From Spongiibacter taiwanensis (GTDB lineage: Bacteria; Pseudomonadota; Gammaproteobacteria; Pseudomonadales; Spongiibacteraceae): DNA of 64,000 nt. Both the position numbers and the translations under genes were made by a program. A model generated the notes under the pieces. The model was given only the letters and a program-made list of their open reading frames with translations, searched no databases and was not told where the DNA came from. Positions 56,786-64,000 of the stretch are shown piece after piece. Within the stretch, counting starts at the first letter, position 1, and every line of letters starts with the position of its first letter. The stretch is taken from positions 1,674,001-1,738,000 of the forward strand of contig NZ_CP098455.1 in the NCBI RefSeq assembly GCF_023702635.1, written 5' to 3'.

Positions 56786-59475
56786 TTGGAGATGAGATTC
56801 AGGGCCCGCGCTTTAGCAATTGCAGAAGCACGATTGGCTACGTTGAGTTTGCTGTACAGGTTGTACAAGTGCCATTTCACGGTGGCAACTGACACAAAAA
56901 GTCGGTCGGCAAGCTGTTGATTGCTCAGCCCAGCATCGATCAGTTGCAATAGTTCAAGCTCCCGCGGCGTTGGCGTTTCAAGCAGCTTCATTTCACCGTC
57001 GAGGCCGTCAATCTGCTCCAATACCGACGAGTTAGCAATCGGCAAGCCCTTGCACAGCTCGGCAAAGAACTCTTTTTCTTCCGCAGAGGCAAACCCCCAG
57101 TTCTTTGCTTTGCTTTCGTTTACCAGCCCGGCAATCAAGTCTGAGCGCTCGCGAAACGGCCGAAAGTAGCGTCGCTTCGCTGCGAAGGTCACCGCCCTCA
57201 CTAAGTATTTGGCTCCGTTCTCGGGATGGGCGCTGCGCAGCGCCGACGTCATTTGCAACAAGGTTAGCTCCACTAAATGCCCATAGCGACCTTGTTCTTT
57301 GGCGTGCTCCACCATTCTCGCGATTCGTGCATCCGCTTGAGCCAATCGTCCCTGAACAACTTCAAGATCAGACTGAGTCTGATCAAGCAAGAAGCGAGTG
57401 AGCGGAAACCGATTCTCGCGAGCTGTCTCACTCCCCAGGCCAATTCGCTTCGCTTCGTCAATCGCGCCATCGAGGCGCCCCAGGCGGAGTAATCGCTGGA
57501 TGATGAAGCAGGACAACATCACTGAGAGACGCTGCGGGAATCCTTCGGCAATGTCGCGCAATTTGGAAATGGAAATACCGTCTCCAAGGGGACCTGCCCA
57601 CAGCTTCACCGCCGTATTCAGCGCATGTGCGACAGTATCGACCACGCCGTGAGTCTGAAGCCGCCCCATGCTCAGCCGGACAAATTCCGCCGCCTCGGCG
57701 TCTCTCCCCGTTTCCACCGCAGCCAAAGCTGCCCAGGAAGCTAGCGTACTCACTATGCCCGCGTAGTCCCCCGAGGTCTGCCGAACACGCTTCAGCGCTT
57801 CTGTCGACTTGTTATACGCATGGCCGAAATCCCCTTCGTGTATCTCAACCAGGGCCGACAGAACGGAGACCCATGCCATTCCATAGTCACTGGATGACTG
57901 GCGAATGCTGCTATGAGCGATCGCGAAATTCTTCCGCGCATTCAGGAAATCAAACTCTTGAGCAAAACTGATTCCAACCCCACATGCTACTGTGGCTACA
58001 TCAAAAGGATCATCCTCGCCGCGCTCTTCTAGCCAGACCAGGCCCTGCCTTCTAGCTTCTTCATGATGATCAGTGTAGGTCGCGCAAGTGATTCTAATAA
58101 TATCCACTCGCCGACGAATTCCGGCTAATTGGCTTCCCGTGCCCGACTCAAGCCGTCGAGACAACCGGTCGAGTTGTTTTTCGGCGTAGTCGTAACGACG
58201 ATGAAAAACCAGCGCCCACACATACCAGTAATCCGTTTCAAGGCCGGGCTCGCCGCCGGATGCCAATATGCGCTCAACCCAATTTATGTATTTACTCAAG
58301 TCCCCCTTATCCCGCACAAAATTGGCGGCAACTCGCTCAAGACAGGCCACCGCAATACGGTTGTCAGCAGCCTCCAGAGCATAGTCAATTGCCTCTACCC
58401 ACCTTCCGCGTTCTTCAAACCAGGAGGAGGCGGCCAACAAGGTTTGCCGGCAATATGGCTCACCCAGGCGCTGTCGAGCCTGGTCGATCAAGTAGCCACG
58501 AAACAGCGAATGCAGTCGATACTCATCGCGCCGCCGGCTCAAGGGGATAATAAAAAGGTTATTGCTGATCAGTTGCTGAAGAAAGCCGTCCGTGTTCTGC
58601 CCCCGGCACAGTACTTGGCATAAGGGGCCGGTGAAACTCTTTACTAGGGAAATCGTAAACAAAAACTTGCTGAATTCAGGATCGAAACTGCCAATCAATT
58701 GCTCGCTGAGCATTTGCGCCAAATCCGCGTCGGCGCCGGAAAATTCCTCCAGCATCTGTTCGGGCGCAGATGACTTCGCCAGGATAATCTGCATTAGCCG
58801 CAGAGCGGCCGGCCAACCCTCACTGACTTCAACGGCACGCTCAAGCCCTCGCTCTCCCAAAGCGTCGGCAAGTGATTGACCGAAAAGCTGCCTGGCACCG
58901 TCACGGTTTAAGCCGAGCTCTTCAAACCCATACCGCGCAACCAACCCTGCTAGCATCGCGCGACTGAAATTCACCATGGGCTCTTTTGTCGAGGCGAGCA
59001 TGAGGAAAAACTGGCTGCCAGTGCCAAACACCAAATGATTGATCAGTGCGCCCAACGTCTCGTCAATGCAGTAATCCAGGTTGTCAATGAACAACATCAC
59101 CGGACCTTCAATACGACTAAAGAACTCTATGACCCGGTCCAGCCGCTGCTCAACCGGCTCATCGCTCTTGTGCATATCCTCAGTACGAAAGTGTGAGTCG
59201 ACATCCGGGTTCATGAAATACTCAAAGCGCGCCAGAACCCTTTCACTGGTGTCATCGAAATCAGAAAGGCAAATCCAGAAGGTCGAAATTCCACGGCTTA
59301 CCGCATCATTATAGAGAGCGGTCAGCAATACCGTTTTGCCGTATCCAGTGGGCGCCACAATCTGGCTGACCTTTGAGGGCGGGAGCGGCGATTCCGTGAT
59401 TTGCTCGTATGCCCGGGTGCTGACAACCGAAAAGCCGAAATTAGGGGGCTCGTGACTATGCAAAGAATTTTTCAT
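56782..59475 (-). CDS. LuxR-family ATP-dependent regulator, AlkS/MalT-like
   Basis: This 897-residue STAND-type regulator has Walker A in VAPTGYGKTVLL (41-48), Walker B VMLFIDNLDYC, a long TPR-like central part, and a C-terminal LuxR helix-turn-helix (PTPRELELLQLIDAGLSNQQ, then SVATVKWHLYNLYSKL). Size and layout match AlkS, the activator of alkane genes in Pseudomonas. It lies upstream of, and on the same strand as, the hydroxylase operon and is its likely activator. The stop TAA and last Asn codon lie at the edge of the MITE-like element, so the natural C-terminus may have been altered. AAUAAUAAU sits just before its ribosome site. Confidence 0.88.
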   Translation of the reverse strand: MKNSLHSHEPPNFGFSVVSTRAYEQITESPLPPSKVSQIVAPTGYGKTVLLTALYNDAVSRGISTFWICLSDFDDTSERVLARFEYFMNPDVDSHFRTEDMHKSDEPVEQRLDRVIEFFSRIEGPVMLFIDNLDYCIDETLGALINHLVFGTGSQFFLMLASTKEPMVNFSRAMLAGLVARYGFEELGLNRDGARQLFGQSLADALGERGLERAVEVSEGWPAALRLMQIILAKSSAPEQMLEEFSGADADLAQMLSEQLIGSFDPEFSKFLFTISLVKSFTGPLCQVLCRGQNTDGFLQQLISNNLFIIPLSRRRDEYRLHSLFRGYLIDQARQRLGEPYCRQTLLAASSWFEERGRWVEAIDYALEAADNRIAVACLERVAANFVRDKGDLSKYINWVERILASGGEPGLETDYWYVWALVFHRRYDYAEKQLDRLSRRLESGTGSQLAGIRRRVDIIRITCATYTDHHEEARRQGLVWLEERGEDDPFDVATVACGVGISFAQEFDFLNARKNFAIAHSSIRQSSSDYGMAWVSVLSALVEIHEGDFGHAYNKSTEALKRVRQTSGDYAGIVSTLASWAALAAVETGRDAEAAEFVRLSMGRLQTHGVVDTVAHALNTAVKLWAGPLGDGISISKLRDIAEGFPQRLSVMLSCFIIQRLLRLGRLDGAIDEAKRIGLGSETARENRFPLTRFLLDQTQSDLEVVQGRLAQADARIARMVEHAKEQGRYGHLVELTLLQMTSALRSAHPENGAKYLVRAVTFAAKRRYFRPFRERSDLIAGLVNESKAKNWGFASAEEKEFFAELCKGLPIANSSVLEQIDGLDGEMKLLETPTPRELELLQLIDAGLSNQQLADRLFVSVATVKWHLYNLYSKLNVANRASAIAKARALNLISN

Positions 59476-59481
59476 CGCTCA

Positions 59482-59490
59482 ATTATTATT
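59482..59490 (-). promoter_or_regulatory. A-rich Hfq/Crc-type motif at the AlkS-like start
   Basis: On the minus strand AAUAAUAAU ends six bases before the ATG at 59475, so it overlaps the ribosome-binding region. An AAUAAUAA-type motif at the translation start of alkS is a known Crc target in Pseudomonas putida. Confidence 0.6.
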
Positions 59491-59569
59491 CTCTTTCATT
59501 CCTTCTGACTACTGACGCATTCAGCGCGAGGGATGAGCTCCCAGCGTTGAATATCAAGATAGCGGGCTA

Positions 59570-59953
59570 TCAACTAGCCGGGAAAGCAACGGGAAATAAT
59601 AAAGCTAACCCCAGCACAGCTACCGCCCCATGCGCTATGGCGGCGAGCACAGAAAACTTTCGACGAAACAATACGCGGAAGAAAATCAGGCCGCCAAACA
59701 GACCGACAGTGAATGCTACCAGGGACCACCAAACGCGGCCATCCAAGCCATCAGATTCAGACTGCAGCAGGTTAAGCACAAAAAATATACCCACCCCAGC
59801 GAGTCCGACCATACCGTGCGCCGTCCCTAACCATCCCGGCAACCTGAGCTTGGCGCTGCGTAGGATGGCAAGCGCGACGCCGGCTGCAGAAATGCAGGAA
59901 AAATAAATGAAAACAAAGGAATAAACTGTCATAACGGCCCCGAGACTAAACAT
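59570..59953 (-). CDS. Small four-helix membrane protein
   Basis: This protein of up to 127 residues has four hydrophobic segments: VYSFVFIYFSCISAAGVALAI, GMVGLAGVGIFFVLNLL, WWSLVAFTVGLFGGLIFF and AIAHGAVAVLGLALLF. Two starts are possible, 59953 (MFSLGA) and 59932 (MTVYSF); neither has a strong ribosome site. I do not recognise the family. It is upstream of the AlkS-like gene and divergent from the exported protein at 60204. The shared gap carries a strong palindrome. Confidence 0.6.
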   Translation of the reverse strand: MFSLGAVMTVYSFVFIYFSCISAAGVALAILRSAKLRLPGWLGTAHGMVGLAGVGIFFVLNLLQSESDGLDGRVWWSLVAFTVGLFGGLIFFRVLFRRKFSVLAAIAHGAVAVLGLALLFPVAFPAS

Positions 59954-60080
59954 TTTCTTGCCATACTAACCGTCTTGCTCCAAGCATACCCTAACCATAG
60001 GTATGGCCTACAGAGCGATTGGCTAGCCAGTACGCACGATCACCACACCGGCCACATCGCTCGCACCTGAGCCGCGCTCC

Positions 60081-60111
60081 GGCACCAACGACCAAACTTT
60101 GGTTTGGTGCC
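60081..60111. promoter_or_regulatory. Nested palindrome between 59953 and 60204
   Basis: GGCACCAA (60081-60088) pairs with TTGGTGCC (60104-60111), enclosing a perfect 13-bp palindrome ACCAAA-C-TTTGGT (60091-60103). CCAAACTT is shared with the candidate operators of the TonB receptor and hydroxylase genes. It lies about 95 bp before the 60204 start. The flanking gap 59954-60203 shows no other gene. Confidence 0.55.
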
Positions 60112-60203
60112 GTCGATATCGCAATCGCTTACTGTGTCAGCACCATGGATACTGCGAGGCTGATCCGCGCGGTGTCACTCAATAAAGCAGTCAGGATAAT
60201 AAA

Positions 60204-60770
60204 ATGAATACGCCGACCAAGCGCCTCCTTTCGTCTATAACACTTTCCATTGCCGCGAGCGCCAATGCTCAGATTCCTGTTGTTGGCGATCTGCTGAATG
60301 GCGCAAGCCTGGACAGCGCTATTGTTGGCGCACTGCCTCTAGATCAGCTTACTGACAGCGCCCATCTGTTGCGCACGCTCAACCCTAATGAGTTGAGCGG
60401 GAGTTTGGATGGCCTCCTTTTTGCTGCGACAATCGTCTCGCCAGCTTTTCAGGATATCCCCAAGCTGGTACCGACCTCGCTAGACATTAGTTTGGCTCAG
60501 GGGTTTGTCCCCGTGCTAGAGGTCTTATTCACCAGGCCAGCCAACCTACCCAATTACCTCCTCGGCGGCGGCACGCTGGTTTCTCCTGGCTTGGCCTATG
60601 TTCCGGCGGCCCCGATCCTATCTGCACCACTGAAAATCGATGGGACTGGAGATGCCTTTAGTGGCCAGCTACCTGATGACCAAATTCGGCCGGATGTGGT
60701 TCTGAGTCTAATTTTGGGCCAGTTGTCAGCGGGCTCCGCCTTGCTTCCACCCCTCGCATTGCCTCTTTGA
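60204..60770 (+). CDS. Exported protein of unknown function
   Basis: This 188-residue protein has an N-terminal signal-like segment, RLLSSITLSIAASANAQ. The mature part is unusually rich in Leu, Ala and Pro and low in charge, with pieces such as LVSPGLAYVPAAPILSAPLKI, and it ends in LLPPLALPL. No Cys is present. It resembles no family I know. Because it stands among hydrocarbon-type genes and near the shared motif, it might help handle a hydrophobic substrate; that is speculation. The leader reads GGATAATAAA before the ATG. Confidence 0.6.
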   Translation: MNTPTKRLLSSITLSIAASANAQIPVVGDLLNGASLDSAIVGALPLDQLTDSAHLLRTLNPNELSGSLDGLLFAATIVSPAFQDIPKLVPTSLDISLAQGFVPVLEVLFTRPANLPNYLLGGGTLVSPGLAYVPAAPILSAPLKIDGTGDAFSGQLPDDQIRPDVVLSLILGQLSAGSALLPPLALPL

Positions 60771-60930
60771 GGTACAGTGCCGAAATCCACCGCTTGGGGC
60801 GCTTCGCGCCCCCTTTTAGCTCTAGCCCCAATACCCAACTCCGATCCCAATTTGCGCCCACACTTTTCGGCACTATCATTTACTTAAAGTACCCACTCCA
60901 GAGCGCAGCCACCCATATCCCCGGAACGGC

Positions 60931-62079
60931 CTACGCCAACAACTTCCTGGCGATAATCATTCGTTGAATCTCACTAGTGCCCTCATAGATACTCGTGATG
61001 CGAACATCCCTGGCAAAGCGCTCCAGGGGGTACTCCCGATTGTATCCATGGCCACCCAGGATCTGCTGACCAGAGTAACAGGCACGATTTGCTGCTTCGG
61101 TGGCAAACAGTTTTGCCATGGACGCCTGAGACGCGAAATCCAGGTTGGCCTCTTTCAGGTATGCCGCCTGCATTAGCAACAAGCGGGCCGCCTCTAGTTC
61201 AGTAAAACCATCAGCCAACATCCACTGAATGGCTTGGAAGTTCGCAATGGGCTGGCCAAACTGCTCACGCTCCCTGGCGTAGTCGCGGGCATATTCCATC
61301 GCCGCCATGCCGACACCCAGCGCCAGCGACCCAATGCCTATTCGGCCTCCCGCCAATTCCCCCAGCGCTACCTGATAACCTCGGTTGAGTTCGCCCATCA
61401 ACGCCGAAGCGGGAATGCGGCAGTCATCAAAGTAGACCGGATTCGTTGCCGACCCCTTCTGCCCCATTTTGTCTTCCGCTGGACCAACAACAAGTCCGGG
61501 TGTTTGCCGCTCCACCAGAAAACACGAAATACCCTTTCCCCGCGGCGCATTCTTGTCGGTGACGGCCCACACAACAAACACACCGGCGAATTCGCCGCTG
61601 GTAATATAAGCTTTGGCGCCATTGAGCACCCACTCACTGCCATTCCAAGCGGCACTGGTTCGCATTGCAGAAGGGTCGGAGCCCGCACCGGGCTCTGTCA
61701 AACAAAAGCCCGCCGCCGGATATTCGCCACTACAAATCTTTGGCAAGTAAAAGGCCTTTTGCTCAGCGGAGGCGACTGACTGAATGACCTCCGCCACCAT
61801 GTTGGTTACCGAAACCGTCACGGCAGTTGATGCACACGCCTTGGCCAATTCGGTAATGGCTAAACTAAAGGCAATGCTTCCTGCCCCCGAGCCTCCGAGT
61901 TCAGGGTCAATGTTCAAACCCATAAAACCGAGCTCCGCGAGAGCCTTTAGATTTTTGAAGAAGATGTCTTGGCCGACACCCTGATCTAACGCCACCGCAT
62001 TGTTCGCCAGCTCTCCGCAAGCAAAATCCCGAGCAGCACGCTGAATTAACTGTTGCTCGTCACTGAGTTGAAACGGCAT
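60931..62079 (-). CDS. Acyl-CoA dehydrogenase
   Basis: This 382-residue flavoprotein has FCLTEPGAGSD, WVLNGAKAYITSG, the FAD-binding REQFGQPIANFQAIQWMLAD and the catalytic Glu in ITSIYEGTSEIQRM. It removes two hydrogens from acyl-CoA at the alpha-beta position. A frame extends to 62148, but the ATG at 62079 has AAGGAG upstream. It lies 99 bp after the racemase-like gene on the same strand, probably in one transcript. Confidence 0.93.
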   Translation of the reverse strand: MPFQLSDEQQLIQRAARDFACGELANNAVALDQGVGQDIFFKNLKALAELGFMGLNIDPELGGSGAGSIAFSLAITELAKACASTAVTVSVTNMVAEVIQSVASAEQKAFYLPKICSGEYPAAGFCLTEPGAGSDPSAMRTSAAWNGSEWVLNGAKAYITSGEFAGVFVVWAVTDKNAPRGKGISCFLVERQTPGLVVGPAEDKMGQKGSATNPVYFDDCRIPASALMGELNRGYQVALGELAGGRIGIGSLALGVGMAAMEYARDYAREREQFGQPIANFQAIQWMLADGFTELEAARLLLMQAAYLKEANLDFASQASMAKLFATEAANRACYSGQQILGGHGYNREYPLERFARDVRITSIYEGTSEIQRMIIARKLLA

Positions 62080-62178
62080 AACACTCTCCTTTGCTTCCTT
62101 TTTGTCTCTTTTTTGCCACCGAACGCCGGACAGCGGTCGGCCGTGCATCCTGTTGACGTCCCCCCAGCGCAGACCAGA

Positions 62179-63318
62179 TCAAACAAGAACGCCTGTTGCG
62201 ATCAAATTATTAATGTCATCCTCGTTGTAGCCGAGCTCAGCAAGCACCGCGATGTTGTCTTCACCGGCGAAATGCGGAGGGGCCGGGCGGGCAGGGGCGC
62301 TGCGGCTAAACTTCGGTGCGGGCGAGGGCTGGAGCACCCCCTGCTCCTCGTAGAAACTCTGGCGATGTCGGTTATGGGGATGGTTAAGCACTTCGCGCAT
62401 AGACAGCACAGGGGCAAAGCAAACATCCGTTGTTTCAAGCAGTTCACACCACTCGTCTCTCGAACGAGTCAGAACGATCTCTCCAACTTTCTGCTTAAGG
62501 GCTGGCCACCGCTCGCGATTATGCTGGTCATCAAACTCCGCGCTCGATAGGCCGAGCTTGTCCCGTAGCAGCGCATAAAACTGGGGCTCAAGGGCAGCAA
62601 TCGTGATGAACTTGCCATCGGCTGTTTCGTAGCTATCGTAAAAGTAGGCCGCACCATCGAGCAGATTGACGCCCCGCTCATCCTGCCAGCGGCCCTCTGC
62701 CATCCAGGCGTACATCATGTGCATCAAATTGGCAGATCCCTCCACCATCGAAACATCAATTACCTGCCCCTTGCCAGAACGGCTCGTCTCGTAGACGGCG
62801 CACAGAATCCCAAAGGCCAGAAACATGCCTCCGCCACCAAAGTCACCCACTAAATTGAGCGGTGGACGCGGCGGCCTATCTGGATGCCCCATGCCATGCA
62901 GCGCCCCTGACAGGGCAATATAGTTCAGATCATGACCTGCAGCCTGCGCCAACGGACCATCTTGCCCCCAGCCGGTCATCCGGCCGTATATCAGTTTGGG
63001 ATTCGCCGTCAGACACTGCTCGGGGCCGATGCCAAGACGCTCGGCAACCCCTGGTCGAAACCCCTCGATGAGTACATCGGCGGATTCGCACAGGCGAAGC
63101 ACCAAGGCCACCCCCGCCTCTGACTTCAAATTCACGGCGATGCTGCGCTTTCCCCGCTCACTTATCGCATGAGGGCGAGCCATTTTGGCGGACTTGCGGG
63201 TGATAGAAATCACCTCTGCGCCCATGTCGGCCAGCATCATTCCACAAAAAGGCGCCGGCCCCAGACCTTCGATCTCAATCACTTTCAAGCCCCGAAGCGG
63301 GCCCTGTTGGCTCGTCAT
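62179..63318 (-). CDS. CoA-transferase family III, alpha-methylacyl-CoA racemase-like
   Basis: This 379-residue protein of the CaiB/AMACR family has VIEIEGLGPAPFCGMMLADMGAEV, GHDLNYIALSG (His and Asp) and NLVGDFGGGGM (Asp). These are the residues used for alpha-proton exchange in 2-methylacyl-CoA racemases. An AMACR is needed when 2-methyl branched acyl chains, such as those from isoprenoids or sterol side chains, enter beta-oxidation. True CoA transfer cannot be excluded. The frame opens at 63444; the ATG at 63318 with GAGAGAG upstream is preferred. Confidence 0.87.
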   Translation of the reverse strand: MTSQQGPLRGLKVIEIEGLGPAPFCGMMLADMGAEVISITRKSAKMARPHAISERGKRSIAVNLKSEAGVALVLRLCESADVLIEGFRPGVAERLGIGPEQCLTANPKLIYGRMTGWGQDGPLAQAAGHDLNYIALSGALHGMGHPDRPPRPPLNLVGDFGGGGMFLAFGILCAVYETSRSGKGQVIDVSMVEGSANLMHMMYAWMAEGRWQDERGVNLLDGAAYFYDSYETADGKFITIAALEPQFYALLRDKLGLSSAEFDDQHNRERWPALKQKVGEIVLTRSRDEWCELLETTDVCFAPVLSMREVLNHPHNRHRQSFYEEQGVLQPSPAPKFSRSAPARPAPPHFAGEDNIAVLAELGYNEDDINNLIATGVLV

Positions 63319-63821
63319 AATTCTCTCTCTTTTTGCGTCAGTGACTCGGTCACCATAGCGGTCCATGCGGCAAATAAGGTCACACTCATAGCGCCCGCGT
63401 GGACACTCCCGAAGGGCCGCAGCACAAGGGATTTCGGACTGCATGGCAGCCCTTCGTACTCGCTAATGATCGGCAAAAATTCGGTCCGGCAGGCATGACC
63501 TGCATCCTTGGCCTTCAGACTCTGTTGACCGATGCATACCCGCACCAACAGCCAAAAACAGAATCGTTGCGCGGCAGCTCAGTACAATTCTGAGGGCCGC
63601 CGCGGCAGGCGGCCATGATGTGGAAAGCCGGAGAACTTGATATTTTGTTATAACCCCCTTTGCTGTCAGCACCTACCCCTTACCCGGACAGTGATTCTGA
63701 CAAGGGCTGCGCAGTCACCCTGCGGGTTTTATCAGCAGGCCCTAACTAAAGTCGGGTTTTTGTCAATCTGCCGCTCCTTACACTGGAGCCTACCAAAGAG
63801 CTTTACCCAGGATCGAAAATC
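63319..63821. other. Divergent gap between the racemase-like gene and the acyl-CoA dehydrogenase
   Basis: This 503-bp stretch must hold two promoters. It contains a GGCCGCC/GGCGGCC hairpin (63595-63614). A short upstream extension of the racemase frame also covers part of it. No supported gene is seen. Confidence 0.6.
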
Positions 63822-64000
63822 ATGAAGCGTCATGCAGACACCCTTTTCAACGATATCTTCACCCCAGAAGAGACCCTTAAGATCCGCAAAGAAGTGCGCG
63901 AGTTTGCAGAGGACGTGATCCGCCCCGTCGCCCACCGGCTCAATACCACACCAGAGTCCAAGAACACCTTCGCGCGCAGGGAATTTGACGCCATGGCTGC
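63822..64000 (+). CDS. Acyl-CoA dehydrogenase, N-terminal part (3' end outside window)
   Basis: The first 59 residues begin MKRHADTLFNDIFTPEE and then EVREFAEDVIRPVAHRLN. This matches the N-terminal helix of acyl-CoA dehydrogenases, where the pattern (L)R..VR.F.(E)..(I)(R)P is typical. AGGA lies upstream of the ATG. It is divergent from the racemase-dehydrogenase pair, so the region probably continues as a beta-oxidation cluster. The catalytic part is not in view. Confidence 0.75.
   Translation, partial: MKRHADTLFNDIFTPEETLKIRKEVREFAEDVIRPVAHRLNTTPESKNTFARREFDAMA

Overview
The window reads as the chromosome of a free-living, aerobic gammaproteobacterium related to Pseudomonas and the marine Cellvibrionales/Spongiibacteraceae. 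The placement is inferred, not tested. It rests on gene order: hemJ-argC-erpA-anmK in the first 6 kb, and dksA-gluQ-cbrA-cbrB-pcnB-folK-(nucleoside kinase)-panB-panC-panD-acs at 13.7-27.4 kb, which matches the order I know from Pseudomonas aeruginosa almost gene for gene. The genes are moderately GC-rich and densely packed. I found no rRNA, tRNA, CRISPR array or prophage.

Layout. 0-6.2 kb: end of anmK, an OmpW-type porin, a response-regulator diguanylate cyclase, erpA, argC, a ClC antiporter and hemJ. 6.3-7.25 kb: a decayed Na+/alanine symporter gene. 7.3-9.6 kb: hemL-hemB. 9.7-13.5 kb: exported proteins, a Nudix hydrolase, a group 3 truncated globin and an aminotransferase. 13.7-25.2 kb: the dksA-to-panD block. 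25.4-27.36 kb: acs, whose stop codon lies in a 32-copy 7-bp tandem repeat. 27.9-32.6 kb: a minus-strand operon that can make glucosylglycerate and recycle it. 32.8-42.1 kb: a SlyD-like isomerase, a LysR regulator, glcB and aceA (divergent), an ADP-ribosyltransferase-like protein, RraA and aceK. 42.2-49.4 kb: a flavin monooxygenase, an outer-membrane protein, dtd, pip, typA and a FadL-type porin. 49.5-64 kb: an accessory catabolic region. It holds a TonB receptor, an SDR, a PaaG-like isomerase, a ferredoxin-reductase, an AlkB/XylM-type membrane hydroxylase, an AlkS/MalT-like regulator, small exported and membrane proteins, two acyl-CoA dehydrogenases (one cut by the window edge) and an alpha-methylacyl-CoA racemase-like enzyme.

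Most notable signals. (1) Between cbrB and pcnB lies an undisplayed small RNA gene: GTTAC/GTAAC upstream elements, a -24/-12 (sigma-54) promoter, four in-register AAN tracts of 4, 5, 5 and 3 triplets, and a strong terminator. This is the architecture of CrcZ, the RNA that titrates Hfq/Crc. (2) The AlkS-like regulator and the TonB receptor of the catabolic region both carry AAUAAUAAU just before their start codons, so the window appears to hold both the decoy RNA and its likely competing targets. (3) Two related 185-213 bp inverted-repeat elements in opposite orientation bracket the five-gene hydroxylase operon, and one of them supplies the stop codon of the regulator gene. (4) The operators of the hydroxylase operon and of the TonB receptor share an 11-bp core followed by GG.

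How the genes work together. CbrA-CbrB would set the level of the small RNA and so relieve catabolite repression. Acs, AceA, GlcB and AceK form the acetate/glyoxylate route that would take acetyl-CoA from beta-oxidation of the hydroxylated substrate. The four-gene glucosylglycerate operon would provide a compatible solute and reclaim it as glucose-1-phosphate and phosphoglycerate.
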